A stretch of 33,609 nucleotides of DNA, taken from positions 1-33,609 of the forward strand of contig JAGMCH010000014.1 of the NCBI GenBank assembly GCA_023129255.1. Direction: 5' to 3'. Under the pieces are notes generated by a model, which was given only the letters and a program-made list of their open reading frames with translations, searched no databases and was not told the origin of the DNA. This document shows, piece by piece, positions 8,147-15,688 of this stretch (within the stretch, counting starts at the first letter, position 1; the number at the start of each line of letters is the position of its first letter). The position numbers were made by a program, and so were the translations under genes. Source of the DNA: Dehalococcoidales bacterium. Lineage in GTDB: Bacteria > Chloroflexota > Dehalococcoidia > Dehalococcoidales > BS750m-G39.

Positions 8147-8176
8147 CCTGTAATTTGCCTGCTGTTCAGTTACAGG
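8147..8176. promoter_or_regulatory. 7-bp inverted repeat upstream of MFS gene
   Basis: CCTGTAA (8147-8153) and TTACAGG (8170-8176) are perfect inverted repeats with a 16-base spacer, ending 15 bases before the MFS start codon. It could be an operator or a leader hairpin that controls translation start. I see no convincing -10/-35 pair in the 8031-8191 gap. Confidence 0.3.
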
Positions 8177-8191
8177 TAGCACAGTGAACAA

Positions 8192-9496
8192 ATGTGGAAC
8201 GCTAAAAATAGCTTATCAAAAGGGCAGGGTATCTTTTATGGCTGGGTTGTCCTAGGCGCAGCCTTTATCACCTTAATACTCGGCTTTGCTATCAGGAACA
8301 CCTTCTCAGTTTTCTATCCCACCATTGTGGAGGAGTTCGGTTGGGGGCGAGGCAACACCGCGCTGATGTTCTCCATTGCTATCCTCGTCTACGGTTTGGC
8401 GGCACCAATGGCAGGCGGCCTGGTGGATAGATTTAAGCCAAGATTGGTTCTACCGGTAGGGGCTTGCATTATGGGGGGAGGTATCGTCCTGTGCAGCTTA
8501 GCCACCTCTCAGTGGCAATTCTATCTCCTCTACGGGGTTGTAGCAGCCATAGGCTTCAGCTTAGTGGGTTGGACGCCGGTTACCGCCATAATCTCGAACT
8601 GGTTTGTCAAAAAGCGTGGTTTGGTCTTTGGTATTCTGGGTGCTGGCTTCGGCGGTAGTCTGGTAGCAGCTTCCATCGCCCAGTTTCTCATTTCCAGCTT
8701 CGGCTGGCAAACTGCCTATGTCATCATAGGGGTCCTCCCGATTGCCGTTATTGTGCCGCTATGTAGCTTCTTGATATACCGTAGCCCCAGGGACAAGGGG
8801 CTTTTGCCTGATGGTGAGATTCAGAAATCACCTGGGTCACAAGGCCTGGATGAGCCTGAGACAATAGCTGGCTTGGAAGGGAAGTGGGCTGGCACTAGCT
8901 GGACACTTCCGCAGGCGCTGAAGACCCATCAATTCTGGCTACTTTTTTTGATTGCTTTTTTCCTCCTGGGTCTTGCCGAGCAGATAGCAATAGCCCATCA
9001 GGTTTACTTCTTCAGGGATATAGGCTACGAGCCTATGGTGGCTGCCAGTATTTTTAGTGTATTTGGCGTTGCGTTTATACTGGGGAATCTGTGCAGCTTT
9101 TTCTCAGACCGCCTGGGGCGGGAAAAGGTTTTCATACCCAGCTGTCTGCTAAGTGCTGGTGCTGTATCCCTATTATTCCTGATGAGTGACACATCTCAGC
9201 CCTGGATGCCTTTCCTATTTGCCGTCTGTTTTGGCCTGGGGTTGGGCGCTGCGGCACCGGTGTTTTACGCTACAGTAGCTGACCTATTTTATGGGAGACA
9301 CTTTGGCTCTATCCAGGGCACTGTAGTCCTGGGCTTCTCCCTGGGTGGTGCCATCGCCCCATGGCTTGCCGGTTTTCTCTACGATAAGACCGGTAGCTAC
9401 TTCATGAGTTTCATCATACTTTTGGCTTCCTTGATAGTCTCTGTAGTGCTGATGTGGCTAATTGCCCCCCGCAAACTAAGGTCGGTGCCCGGCTAG
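8192..9496 (+). CDS. Major facilitator superfamily transporter, OFA/monocarboxylate-like
   Basis: 434 residues with about 12 hydrophobic helices in two halves and a central hydrophilic loop near 205-240. The N-terminus F-Y-G-W-V-V-L-G-A-A-F and later F-Y-P-T-I-V-E-E-F-G-W resemble the oxalate/formate antiporter and monocarboxylate porter group; G-G-L-V-D-R-F-K-P-R is the MFS loop 2-3 motif and S-D-R-L-G-R-E-K its second-half counterpart. Probable role: inner-membrane exchange or uptake of small organic acids. Substrate cannot be read from sequence. No strong Shine-Dalgarno is visible before ATG 8192, but no better in-frame start exists. It is monocistronic after tRNA-Met and is followed by a gene-free stretch. 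Confidence 0.85.
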   Translation: MWNAKNSLSKGQGIFYGWVVLGAAFITLILGFAIRNTFSVFYPTIVEEFGWGRGNTALMFSIAILVYGLAAPMAGGLVDRFKPRLVLPVGACIMGGGIVLCSLATSQWQFYLLYGVVAAIGFSLVGWTPVTAIISNWFVKKRGLVFGILGAGFGGSLVAASIAQFLISSFGWQTAYVIIGVLPIAVIVPLCSFLIYRSPRDKGLLPDGEIQKSPGSQGLDEPETIAGLEGKWAGTSWTLPQALKTHQFWLLFLIAFFLLGLAEQIAIAHQVYFFRDIGYEPMVAASIFSVFGVAFILGNLCSFFSDRLGREKVFIPSCLLSAGAVSLLFLMSDTSQPWMPFLFAVCFGLGLGAAAPVFYATVADLFYGRHFGSIQGTVVLGFSLGGAIAPWLAGFLYDKTGSYFMSFIILLASLIVSVVLMWLIAPRKLRSVPG

Positions 9497-9791
9497 ACCT
9501 GCTTTAGCAGGGAAGTTGACATAAAGTATCAACCTGACTAGTTATTGTCAACTAATTCTCCCCTTGCCAGGCTTGGGACCCCAAAATCACCCGACAAAAA
9601 TGACCAGCGCTCAGATTATTTATCATAGGAGAATAACTGTACCGGCATGGAAACTGATAAGTGGAAAAGAGCAAAAGGACAGCTATCGGCTAATCGGGCG
9701 GAAAGCAGGCTTCTTATGTCTGGTGGTAGATAGGGAGCTTACATAACAGCTATAGTGCGTCCCAAAGCAAAAGGAATTAATGGGAAGTGGT
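9497..9791. other. Gene-poor intergenic region with two inverted repeats
   Basis: No convincing gene: the longest open frame (60 codons from 9564) has no ribosome site or recognisable protein character. A 6-bp perfect hairpin CCTGCT/AGCAGG lies at 9498-9511 just after the MFS stop but has no T-run, so it is a weak terminator candidate. An 8-bp inverted repeat AGTTGACA (9514-9521)/TGTCAACT (9546-9553) with a 24-base spacer follows. The rest shows nothing I can name. Confidence 0.5.
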
Positions 9792-10337
9792 TTAACCTAT
9801 ATCCCGGGTCTTGATTTTGGTGGCTTCTTCGATGACTTTCAGGGCTAATTTCTCGATCTCAAATTCTTGCTCTTCCGCCTTTTGAAAATATTGCTCATCA
9901 TTAGCTTCTTTGCCTTTAGCTGTAGCATTGACTACCACGCTTTTCCATTCGGCTAGAAGTTCTACTTTTGATTCTAGTACCTCAATTAGATTATCAACTG
10001 CCTTTCCTAAATTATTGTCAATCTCTATAGCGATATCACTTACATATTTATTCCGTCCTCTTGTCTCAATAAAGTTCTCCATAACTTCAGCTATATGTGA
10101 CCATATGATTTTTTGTAGTTTTAACTTGTCTGTTATATCTGCTATGGCCCCAAAGATTCCTTTAGGGCGCCATTTTGTTATCTCAATTGCCCACTCGATA
10201 ATCTCATTCAATAGTCTTTCTTTTCGCTCCCTTTTTTGCATGGCACGAGTCTGCCTAATAGCTAGAAAAGCCATAAGTGCAAGTATAAGCGTGGCTCCGG
10301 CGCTAAGAGGCACTGCCCATTCTTTTAGCCATTCCAT
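9792..10337 (-). CDS. Hypothetical membrane-anchored helical protein
   Basis: 181 residues from the ATG at 10337. One hydrophobic helix near residues 9-29 is followed by a basic stop-transfer stretch (R-K-E-R-K-E-R) and a long charged, mostly helical remainder with coiled-coil-like heptads and no Cys or catalytic motif. I do not recognise a family. The fold suggests a single-pass protein with a cytoplasmic coiled coil. An ATG 18 bases further upstream exists, but it would overlap the 6 bases between a perfect TATAAT (10344-10349) and ATG 10337, so the shorter form is preferred and may be translated from a leaderless mRNA. Downstream of hflX on the same strand but separated by a hairpin-rich gap, so likely an independent unit. 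Lower GC than neighbouring genes. Confidence 0.65.
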   Translation of the reverse strand: MEWLKEWAVPLSAGATLILALMAFLAIRQTRAMQKRERKERLLNEIIEWAIEITKWRPKGIFGAIADITDKLKLQKIIWSHIAEVMENFIETRGRNKYVSDIAIEIDNNLGKAVDNLIEVLESKVELLAEWKSVVVNATAKGKEANDEQYFQKAEEQEFEIEKLALKVIEEATKIKTRDIG

Positions 10338-10343
10338 ACCACT

Positions 10344-10372
10344 ATTATACCACAATAATTACATATCCAAGT
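10344..10372 (-). promoter_or_regulatory. Candidate promoter giving a leaderless transcript
   Basis: Reading the minus strand, TATAAT (10349-10344) is a perfect -10, with only 6 bases to the ATG at 10337, so transcription would begin at or beside the start codon. A weak -35 (ACTTGG, 10372-10367) sits 17 bases upstream. No Shine-Dalgarno is present, which agrees with leaderless translation. Confidence 0.5.
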
Positions 10373-10412
10373 AGTATTATGTAAACTCACTCTCTCTTAT
10401 GTGAGGTGTTTA

Positions 10413-10511
10413 AGAGGGGCGATAGCCCCTCTTTATATAAAACTTTCCCCCTCCCTAGTAAGGGAGGGGGATTAAAAGCGGGTTCCCTGAAAAATCAAAG
10501 ATTTTTTAGGG
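10413..10511. repeat. Tandem hairpin repeat, site 1
   Basis: Three adjacent stem-loops: AGAGGGGC/GCCCCTCT with loop GATA (10413-10432); CCCCCTCCCT/AGGGAGGGGG with loop AGTA (10447-10470); and CCCTGAAAAATC/GATTTTTTAGGG with loop AAA and one G-T pair (10485-10511). Read on the minus strand, the order and spacing of the first two match those at 13881-13943 and 16916-16974 read on the plus strand. The copy lies between hflX and the hypothetical gene and may end hflX transcription. No gene is present from 10373 to 10634. Confidence 0.75.
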
Positions 10512-10634
10512 TGCTTTAAGGGGGTAGGTTGCTATGGGTCAAAAAGGGGCTAAATTGCCTCTTGTGGTCTTAAAGGTATCAAACCATTCGGAAGAATTTT
10601 TAGACGCCCAGATTTTGCTCTCAGAGCGTCATAT

Positions 10635-11789
10635 TTAGACTGGCTGCATGGTGTGGCTCAGCGTCCGGCTGATTAGCTCCAGGAGCTTACTCAACCCCCA
10701 TCTCTTGGTTGATGAGATGAGCACCGAGTTCTCATCGGCCTCGGTCTGGTCAGAAAGATAACTTATAGCTGTCTCCTCGTCCCAACTCCGGCTATCATTC
10801 AGCAGCAAATCAATTTTATTTAGTGCCGTAATCCGGGGCTTATCGCTGAGGTTGAGGTCGGCAAGGATATCCTCTACTATTTGACACTGCTCTGGGGCGT
10901 TATGACAAGTTAAATCGACTATATGGAGGAGCATATTGGCTTCAGATAGCTCCTCAAGGGTTGCCTTAAATGCAGTTACAATGGTGGGCGGCAATTTCCT
11001 GATAAAACCAACGGTATCGGTCAATAAAGCCACACTTTTATCAGGGAGGGTTATCCGCTTGGTGGTGGGATCCAGGGTGGCAAACAGCTTGTCCTCGACG
11101 AAGACATCGGCATGACTGAGAGCGTTCAGCAAGGTACTTTTGCCGGCATTGGTATAGCCGACTATGGCGACTATGGGGATACCAGTTTTGCGGCGCTGCT
11201 GACGATATAGCTGGCGATGCTTCCTTATATCATCTATCTGCGCCTTCAGACGATGTATCTTTCGCTGGATAAGGCGCCGGTCAGTCTCAAGCTGGGTTTC
11301 ACCGGGACCTCTGGTGCCGATGCCACCCCCCAGCCTTTCCAGGTGGCTCCACTGCCCGGCAAGACGCGGCAGAAGGTATTGGTGCTGGGCCAGCTCTACC
11401 TGCAATTGCCCCTCACGGGTTCTAGCCCGCCTGGCAAAAATATCTAAAATCAGGGCTGCCCGGTCAATCACCTTTACCTGGAGGGCTTCCTCCAGATTTC
11501 GCTGCTGGAGTGGCGAAAGCTCGTCATCAAAAATGGCCACATCATACCTGGTGCTATCCTTAAGCGATGCTAATTCTGCCAGTTTGCCCCTGCCTAGATA
11601 ATGGGTTCTTGATGCTCTGGGCAATCGCTGTATGAGTTTGCCGACCACCTCTGCCCCGGCTGTGCCCGCTAGCTGAGCCAGCTCATCTATAGAATCCTCC
11701 GCCGACCACCTATCAATATTTCCTTTGCTGGCTACGGCTACCAGGAATGCCCGCTCTGGAGAGGCACGGGTAACGATTGTTGCTTTAAT
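10635..11789 (-). CDS. hflX: Ribosome-associated GTPase HflX, probable ATT start
   Basis: GTPase that rescues or splits stalled ribosomes. Visible: glycine-rich G-G-G-I-G-T-R-G-P-G-E-T-Q-L-E linker, P-loop G-Y-T-N-A-G-K-S, G3 D-T-V-G-F, G4 N-K-I-D. The first ATG/GTG/TTG in frame (GTG 11648) would cut off conserved N-terminal sequence: upstream in the same frame lie E-R-A-F-L-V-A-V and E-D-S-I-D-E-L-A-Q-L-A-G-T-A-G-A-E-V-V-G, typical of HflX. Above that the frame runs without a canonical start to the dapL stop at 11808. GGAGG at 11801-11797 is 7 bases before ATT 11789 (and 4 before ATT 11792), so an AUU start is proposed, giving about 384 residues. It follows dapL by 18 bases in one operon. 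A sequencing error is the alternative. Confidence 0.88.
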   Translation of the reverse strand: MKATIVTRASPERAFLVAVASKGNIDRWSAEDSIDELAQLAGTAGAEVVGKLIQRLPRASRTHYLGRGKLAELASLKDSTRYDVAIFDDELSPLQQRNLEEALQVKVIDRAALILDIFARRARTREGQLQVELAQHQYLLPRLAGQWSHLERLGGGIGTRGPGETQLETDRRLIQRKIHRLKAQIDDIRKHRQLYRQQRRKTGIPIVAIVGYTNAGKSTLLNALSHADVFVEDKLFATLDPTTKRITLPDKSVALLTDTVGFIRKLPPTIVTAFKATLEELSEANMLLHIVDLTCHNAPEQCQIVEDILADLNLSDKPRITALNKIDLLLNDSRSWDEETAISYLSDQTEADENSVLISSTKRWGLSKLLELISRTLSHTMQPV

Positions 11790-11807
11790 AATAACGCCTC
11801 CACAACA

Positions 11808-13004
11808 TTATGTAAAGTCAATCCCCGGTCTTAGTCTTCTTCTGGTATCACGCCAGGTTGCCAACTGGGACAAACCTCTCACCAGTGCGGCATCAGGGAC
11901 AGTTAATGACAGCCGTATATAACCCTCGCCGTGCTTGCCGTAGCTTACCCCTGGAGTAACGACCACCCCTACCCTTTCCAGTAAATCGGTAGCAAAGTCC
12001 ACCGAGGTATAGCCTTCAGGAACCTTAGCCCATATGAGTAGACTTGCCTTCGGCGGCTGGGCTTTAAGTCCCATATTATTTAGCACCTCAATGACCAAAT
12101 CACGCCGTCTTTGGTAGATAGCATTATGCTCCTGGATGCAATCCTGGGAGCCGGTCAAAGCCTCAATGCCAGCATATTGAATAGCCTGTGGAATTCCTGA
12201 ATCCAGGTTGGATTTAACCCTCTTTAGCGCATCTATCATGGCAGCATTGCCCACCACCATTCCTATTCGCCAGCCGGTCATGTTATAGGTTTTAGACAGG
12301 GAGTGAAACTCCACTCCTACTTCCTTAGCCCCATCTGCCTGCATAAAGCTAACCGGTTGATAGCCGTCAAAGGCGACCTCTGAGTATGGTCCATCATGGC
12401 AGACAGCCAGGTCGTGGTGGCGGGCGAATTCCACTACCCTGTTGAAAAAATCGAGGTCAGCCACGGCACCAGTAGGATTGTTAGGGTAGTTGAGCCACAA
12501 TAACTTGGCCCTTCTCAGGACGTGGGTGGGTATGGCATCTAGATCAGGCAGAAAGTTGTTTTCTTCAGTGAGGGGCAGATAGTAAGGACTGCCACTGGCT
12601 AACATGGTGCTTACTGAATAAACGGGGTATGCCGGGTCAGGCACCAGGGCGATATCCCGGTAGTCAATAAAGCACAAGGCAATGTGAGCAATGCCTTCCT
12701 TGGCGCCAATGAGGGGTAACACCTCTTTGTCGGCGTCGAGGGAAACGCCAAAACGCTTTTTGTACCATTCGGCTATAGCCTGGCGCAATTCAGGCAAGCC
12801 TTCAGTCTCCGGGTAGCGGTGGTTAGCCGGGTCTTTGGCTGCCTGACATAGCTTATCGATTATGTTAGTTGGCGTGGGAATATCAGGGTCACCTACGGCA
12901 AAGCTGACTACTTCTTCACCCTTGGCTTTTTTCTCGGCAATCTTCTTATTAATCTCCACGAAAAGATAAGGTAGCAAATGCTCAACCCGTCTTGACATTT
13001 TCAT
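11808..13004 (-). CDS. dapL: LL-diaminopimelate aminotransferase-like PLP enzyme
   Basis: About 398 residues from ATG 13004 (M-K-M-S-R-R-V-E-H). Fold-type I aminotransferase with N-N-P-T-G, the PLP lysine in S-L-S-K-T-Y-N-M-T-G-W-R, and C-terminal R-L-S-L. DapL converts tetrahydrodipicolinate directly to LL-diaminopimelate, and dapF (next step, epimerisation to the meso form) lies immediately upstream and overlaps by 23 bases; this context is the main reason for DapL over a generic aminotransferase. A longer version (from 13067) reads further into dapF and lacks family character. ATG 12998 is an alternative start. Product goes to lysine and peptidoglycan. Confidence 0.85.
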   Translation of the reverse strand: MKMSRRVEHLLPYLFVEINKKIAEKKAKGEEVVSFAVGDPDIPTPTNIIDKLCQAAKDPANHRYPETEGLPELRQAIAEWYKKRFGVSLDADKEVLPLIGAKEGIAHIALCFIDYRDIALVPDPAYPVYSVSTMLASGSPYYLPLTEENNFLPDLDAIPTHVLRRAKLLWLNYPNNPTGAVADLDFFNRVVEFARHHDLAVCHDGPYSEVAFDGYQPVSFMQADGAKEVGVEFHSLSKTYNMTGWRIGMVVGNAAMIDALKRVKSNLDSGIPQAIQYAGIEALTGSQDCIQEHNAIYQRRRDLVIEVLNNMGLKAQPPKASLLIWAKVPEGYTSVDFATDLLERVGVVVTPGVSYGKHGEGYIRLSLTVPDAALVRGLSQLATWRDTRRRLRPGIDFT

Positions 13005-13860
13005 CTGGCCACTCTCCACTAAATACAATTTCCGCTGGACCGCTGAGGAATACTTCCCCTGCTCCATTCCACTCTACACCCAGCATTCCTCCTTGTAGTT
13101 TTATGTCAACTTTACTGTTGATGTAATCATGTAGCCGGGCTAAAACGGCTATGGCGCAGGCGCCACTGCCACAAGCCAATGTCTCCCCCACCCCCCTCTC
13201 CCATACCCGGGCTTCTATCTGCTTTCGGCTTACCACTCTAGCTACCTCAAAATTTACCCTGTTGGGAAATAGCCTATGCTGTTCCACCCTTGGTCCCAAT
13301 TGTGACAGGGGGAAATCAGATACCGGATGCTGCCAGAAATAAACGGCATGCGGATTTCCCATGGAGACGAAGCTCAGGGGCAGCTCCCTGTCGTCTACCT
13401 TAATCGGATAGTCCATTATTGGTTTTAGCGGCGAAGAGATATTTCCTCCCCGCCCTATCGCTACTGGGATATCCCTGGCTCCAAATTTCGGCTCACCCAT
13501 GCCTACCTGAATAGTAGTTACCTTACCTCCGGCGGTATGAAGCCTGGCTTTTCTTACCCCTGATATCGTTGCCACCGATATTTCCTTAGTCTTGCTATCA
13601 GCCAGTCCCTTATGTAGAGCATATTTAACCAGGCACCTCAAGCCATTGCCGCAAGCCTCGGCCTCGGAGCCATCAGGGTTGAATACCCGCATCTGGAAGT
13701 CGGCATTATTTGAGGGCAGCATCAGTAGCAAGCCGTCGCTGCCAACGCCGAAATGACGGTCGCACATAGCTATCGCTACCTGCGACCAATCACGCTGTGC
13801 TTTATCAGCCTCCACCAGTATAAAATCGTTGCCTGCACCCTGCACCTTGGTAAAATTCAT
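12982..13860 (-). CDS. dapF: Diaminopimelate epimerase
   Basis: About 292 residues. Begins M-N-F-T-K-V-Q-G-A-G-N-D-F, the standard DapF start. Both catalytic cysteines are present: A-C-G-N-G-L-R-C and A-C-G-S-G-A-C-A. Interconverts LL- and meso-diaminopimelate without cofactor in the cytoplasm. The frame stays open a further 25 codons upstream, but that part reads through the GC-rich hairpin repeat (I-K-G-K-G-I-K-G-I-G) and is not family sequence, so ATG 13860 is chosen. Overlaps dapL by 23 bases. Confidence 0.93.
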   Translation of the reverse strand: MNFTKVQGAGNDFILVEADKAQRDWSQVAIAMCDRHFGVGSDGLLLMLPSNNADFQMRVFNPDGSEAEACGNGLRCLVKYALHKGLADSKTKEISVATISGVRKARLHTAGGKVTTIQVGMGEPKFGARDIPVAIGRGGNISSPLKPIMDYPIKVDDRELPLSFVSMGNPHAVYFWQHPVSDFPLSQLGPRVEQHRLFPNRVNFEVARVVSRKQIEARVWERGVGETLACGSGACAIAVLARLHDYINSKVDIKLQGGMLGVEWNGAGEVFLSGPAEIVFSGEWPDENVKTG

Positions 13861-13880
13861 ATTGAACCCTATCCCCTTTA

Positions 13881-13961
13881 TCCCCTTCCCCTTAATAAGG
13901 GGAAGGGGAAGAATTTGTTTTTGAAGGGGCTTCACCCCTTCAATCTACCCCTGACAAGGGG
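13881..13961. repeat. Tandem hairpin repeat, site 2
   Basis: Perfect 13-bp stem TCCCCTTCCCCTT/AAGGGGAAGGGGA with loop AAT (13881-13909); 9-bp stem TTGAAGGGG/CCCCTTCAA with loop CTTCA (13921-13943); 5-bp stem CCCCT/AGGGG with loop GACA (13948-13961). Lies between miaA and dapF, 20 bases before the dapF start. The first two stems match sites 1 and 3 in layout. Confidence 0.8.
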
Positions 13962-14000
13962 AAATTTTTATTAGAGAGCTGTTCCCCAAAATTCCCCTAG

Positions 14001-14918
14001 TTACTCTCTCATAAATCTACTTAGTGGTGCCATGATTTGTGAATCCACCGTCCTCTGTATATCAAACCACTTTATTCTATCATCTTGCAACCGAAACCAG
14101 GTATATTGTTGCCGGACGAGTCGGTGGGTTTCAAACTTGATTTGCTGTATGGCGCCAGCCAGGATTAGCTCACCTCTAAGAAACATGCCAATTTGCTTAT
14201 AGCCTATGCCCGACATGGCTGTCAGATTGAAATTAAAGCCTCTATTCACCAGCCGCTTAACTTCGTCAACCAAGCCCCGCTCTATCATCTCGTCCACCCT
14301 CAAGTCAATCCTACGATATAGTTCCTCCCTATCGGCGGTTAGACCTATGATGAGGGTGTTAAACGGTGGTGCCTCTTTACGCTGAAGCCGGGAAAAGGGA
14401 GTCTCTGTCTCGCTGTATACCTCAAGAGCCCTTATGGTGCGGCGCACATTGCGAGGGTCAATCCTCTGCGCTGCAACCGGGTCAACACTGGTAAGTTCCT
14501 CATAAAGCTCATCTTCTCCTCCACTGGCTGCTTTCTCCTCCAGGCTCTGCCTGAATTCGGGGTCAGGCGCCACCTGCGGTATTCCCCACCCCTCCAATAC
14601 CGACCATACATACTGCCCGCTGCCACCTACCACTAAGGCTAGCTTATTTCGCCGTTGAATGTCCTCAATGGCTCTGTAGGCTAGCCGTTGATATTGAGCC
14701 AGGCTGAAGTCTTCATCAGGACTGGCTATATCAATCAAGTGATGAGTGACGAGGGCTCGCTCCTCCGGGCTGGGTTTAGCGGTGCCAATATCCATATAAC
14801 GGTAAATCTGCCGGCTGTCAGCACTAACTATCTCGCCATCAAAGGTCTGCGCCAGGCGGAGAGCTAGATTGCTCTTGCCTACGCCGGTAGGGCCAACTAT
14901 AGCCAATAGACGGTTCAT
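14001..14918 (-). CDS. miaA: tRNA dimethylallyltransferase
   Basis: 305 residues. P-loop G-P-T-G-V-G-K-S, then S-A-D-S-R-Q-I-Y-R-Y-M-D-I-G-T-A-K-P, H-H-L-I-D, and G-G-S-G-Q-Y-V, all MiaA hallmarks. Transfers a dimethylallyl group to A37 of tRNAs reading UNN codons. The donor DMAPP comes from the non-mevalonate route started by Dxs, which is encoded at the head of the same gene string. Its ATG overlaps the tpiA stop by four bases (ATGA), so translation is coupled. Length is normal. Confidence 0.95.
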   Translation of the reverse strand: MNRLLAIVGPTGVGKSNLALRLAQTFDGEIVSADSRQIYRYMDIGTAKPSPEERALVTHHLIDIASPDEDFSLAQYQRLAYRAIEDIQRRNKLALVVGGSGQYVWSVLEGWGIPQVAPDPEFRQSLEEKAASGGEDELYEELTSVDPVAAQRIDPRNVRRTIRALEVYSETETPFSRLQRKEAPPFNTLIIGLTADREELYRRIDLRVDEMIERGLVDEVKRLVNRGFNFNLTAMSGIGYKQIGMFLRGELILAGAIQQIKFETHRLVRQQYTWFRLQDDRIKWFDIQRTVDSQIMAPLSRFMRE

Positions 14919-15679
14919 CTTACCCGCTTAATCTCCGATGTTTGTTTCACTATGCTTAAGAACTCGCTTGCTTTCAGGCTTGCCCCACCGACAAGGGCGC
15001 CATCTATCTCAGGCTGGTTTACAAACTCGGCAATATTATCGGCGGTTACACTGCCACCATAGAGGACGCGCACCTCCTGGGCGGCTTTCATGCTATGTTG
15101 CTGGGAGATACGCTGGCGGATAAAGCCGATGGTCTCGTTTGCCTGCTTGCCGGTAGCTGCCCTGCCGGTGCCGATAGCCCAAATCGGTTCATAGGCTAAA
15201 ACCAGACCGCCGAAATAATATTTTTGGTCTGAGGGTGAGCTTATCTGCCGGGTTAATACTTCTTCCGTCCTTCCTGCCTCGTTTTCCTCCAAACTTTCTC
15301 CAATACATAAGATGGGCGTCAGACCAACCTCAAGCGCTGCTTTGACCTTCTTATCTACCACCTCTATAGTCTCATTGAAATGCTGCCTGCGCTCGGAGTG
15401 CCCAATGATAACAAACTGACAAAGGTCAGCTACCATTGATGGCGAAATCTCCCCGGTATACGCCCCCTTTTCCTCAAAGTATAGATTCTGTGCCCCCAGT
15501 TTTATCGTGCTTCCCTTGAGTAACTCCTTAATGGCGGCTAAAGAAACAAAAGGCGGGCATATTACCTTTTCCACATTGTCTATCCGGTCAAGCTCGGGGC
15601 GCATTTGGTTGACCAGCTCTACTGCTTCACTTACTGTGGTATTCATCTTCCAGTTACCAGCAATCAGAGGGACGCGCAT
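14915..15679 (-). CDS. tpiA: Triosephosphate isomerase
   Basis: 254 residues of a complete TIM barrel: G-N-W-K-M-N at the start (Asn and Lys of the active site), I-I-G-H-S-E-R-R (catalytic His), A-Y-E-P-I-W-A-I-G-T-G (catalytic Glu) and C-terminal Y-G-G-S-V phosphate loop with G-A-L-V-G-G-A-S. Interconverts dihydroxyacetone phosphate and glyceraldehyde 3-phosphate. Starts 9 bases after apgM and overlaps miaA; apgM and pgk upstream make a lower-glycolysis cluster. Confidence 0.97.
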   Translation of the reverse strand: MRVPLIAGNWKMNTTVSEAVELVNQMRPELDRIDNVEKVICPPFVSLAAIKELLKGSTIKLGAQNLYFEEKGAYTGEISPSMVADLCQFVIIGHSERRQHFNETIEVVDKKVKAALEVGLTPILCIGESLEENEAGRTEEVLTRQISSPSDQKYYFGGLVLAYEPIWAIGTGRAATGKQANETIGFIRQRISQQHSMKAAQEVRVLYGGSVTADNIAEFVNQPEIDGALVGGASLKASEFLSIVKQTSEIKRVR

Positions 15680-15688
15680 TTTAACCCC

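Noticed and set aside
9564-9746. 60-codon ORF after the MFS gene
   Set aside because: No ribosome site, low-information composition and no family character.
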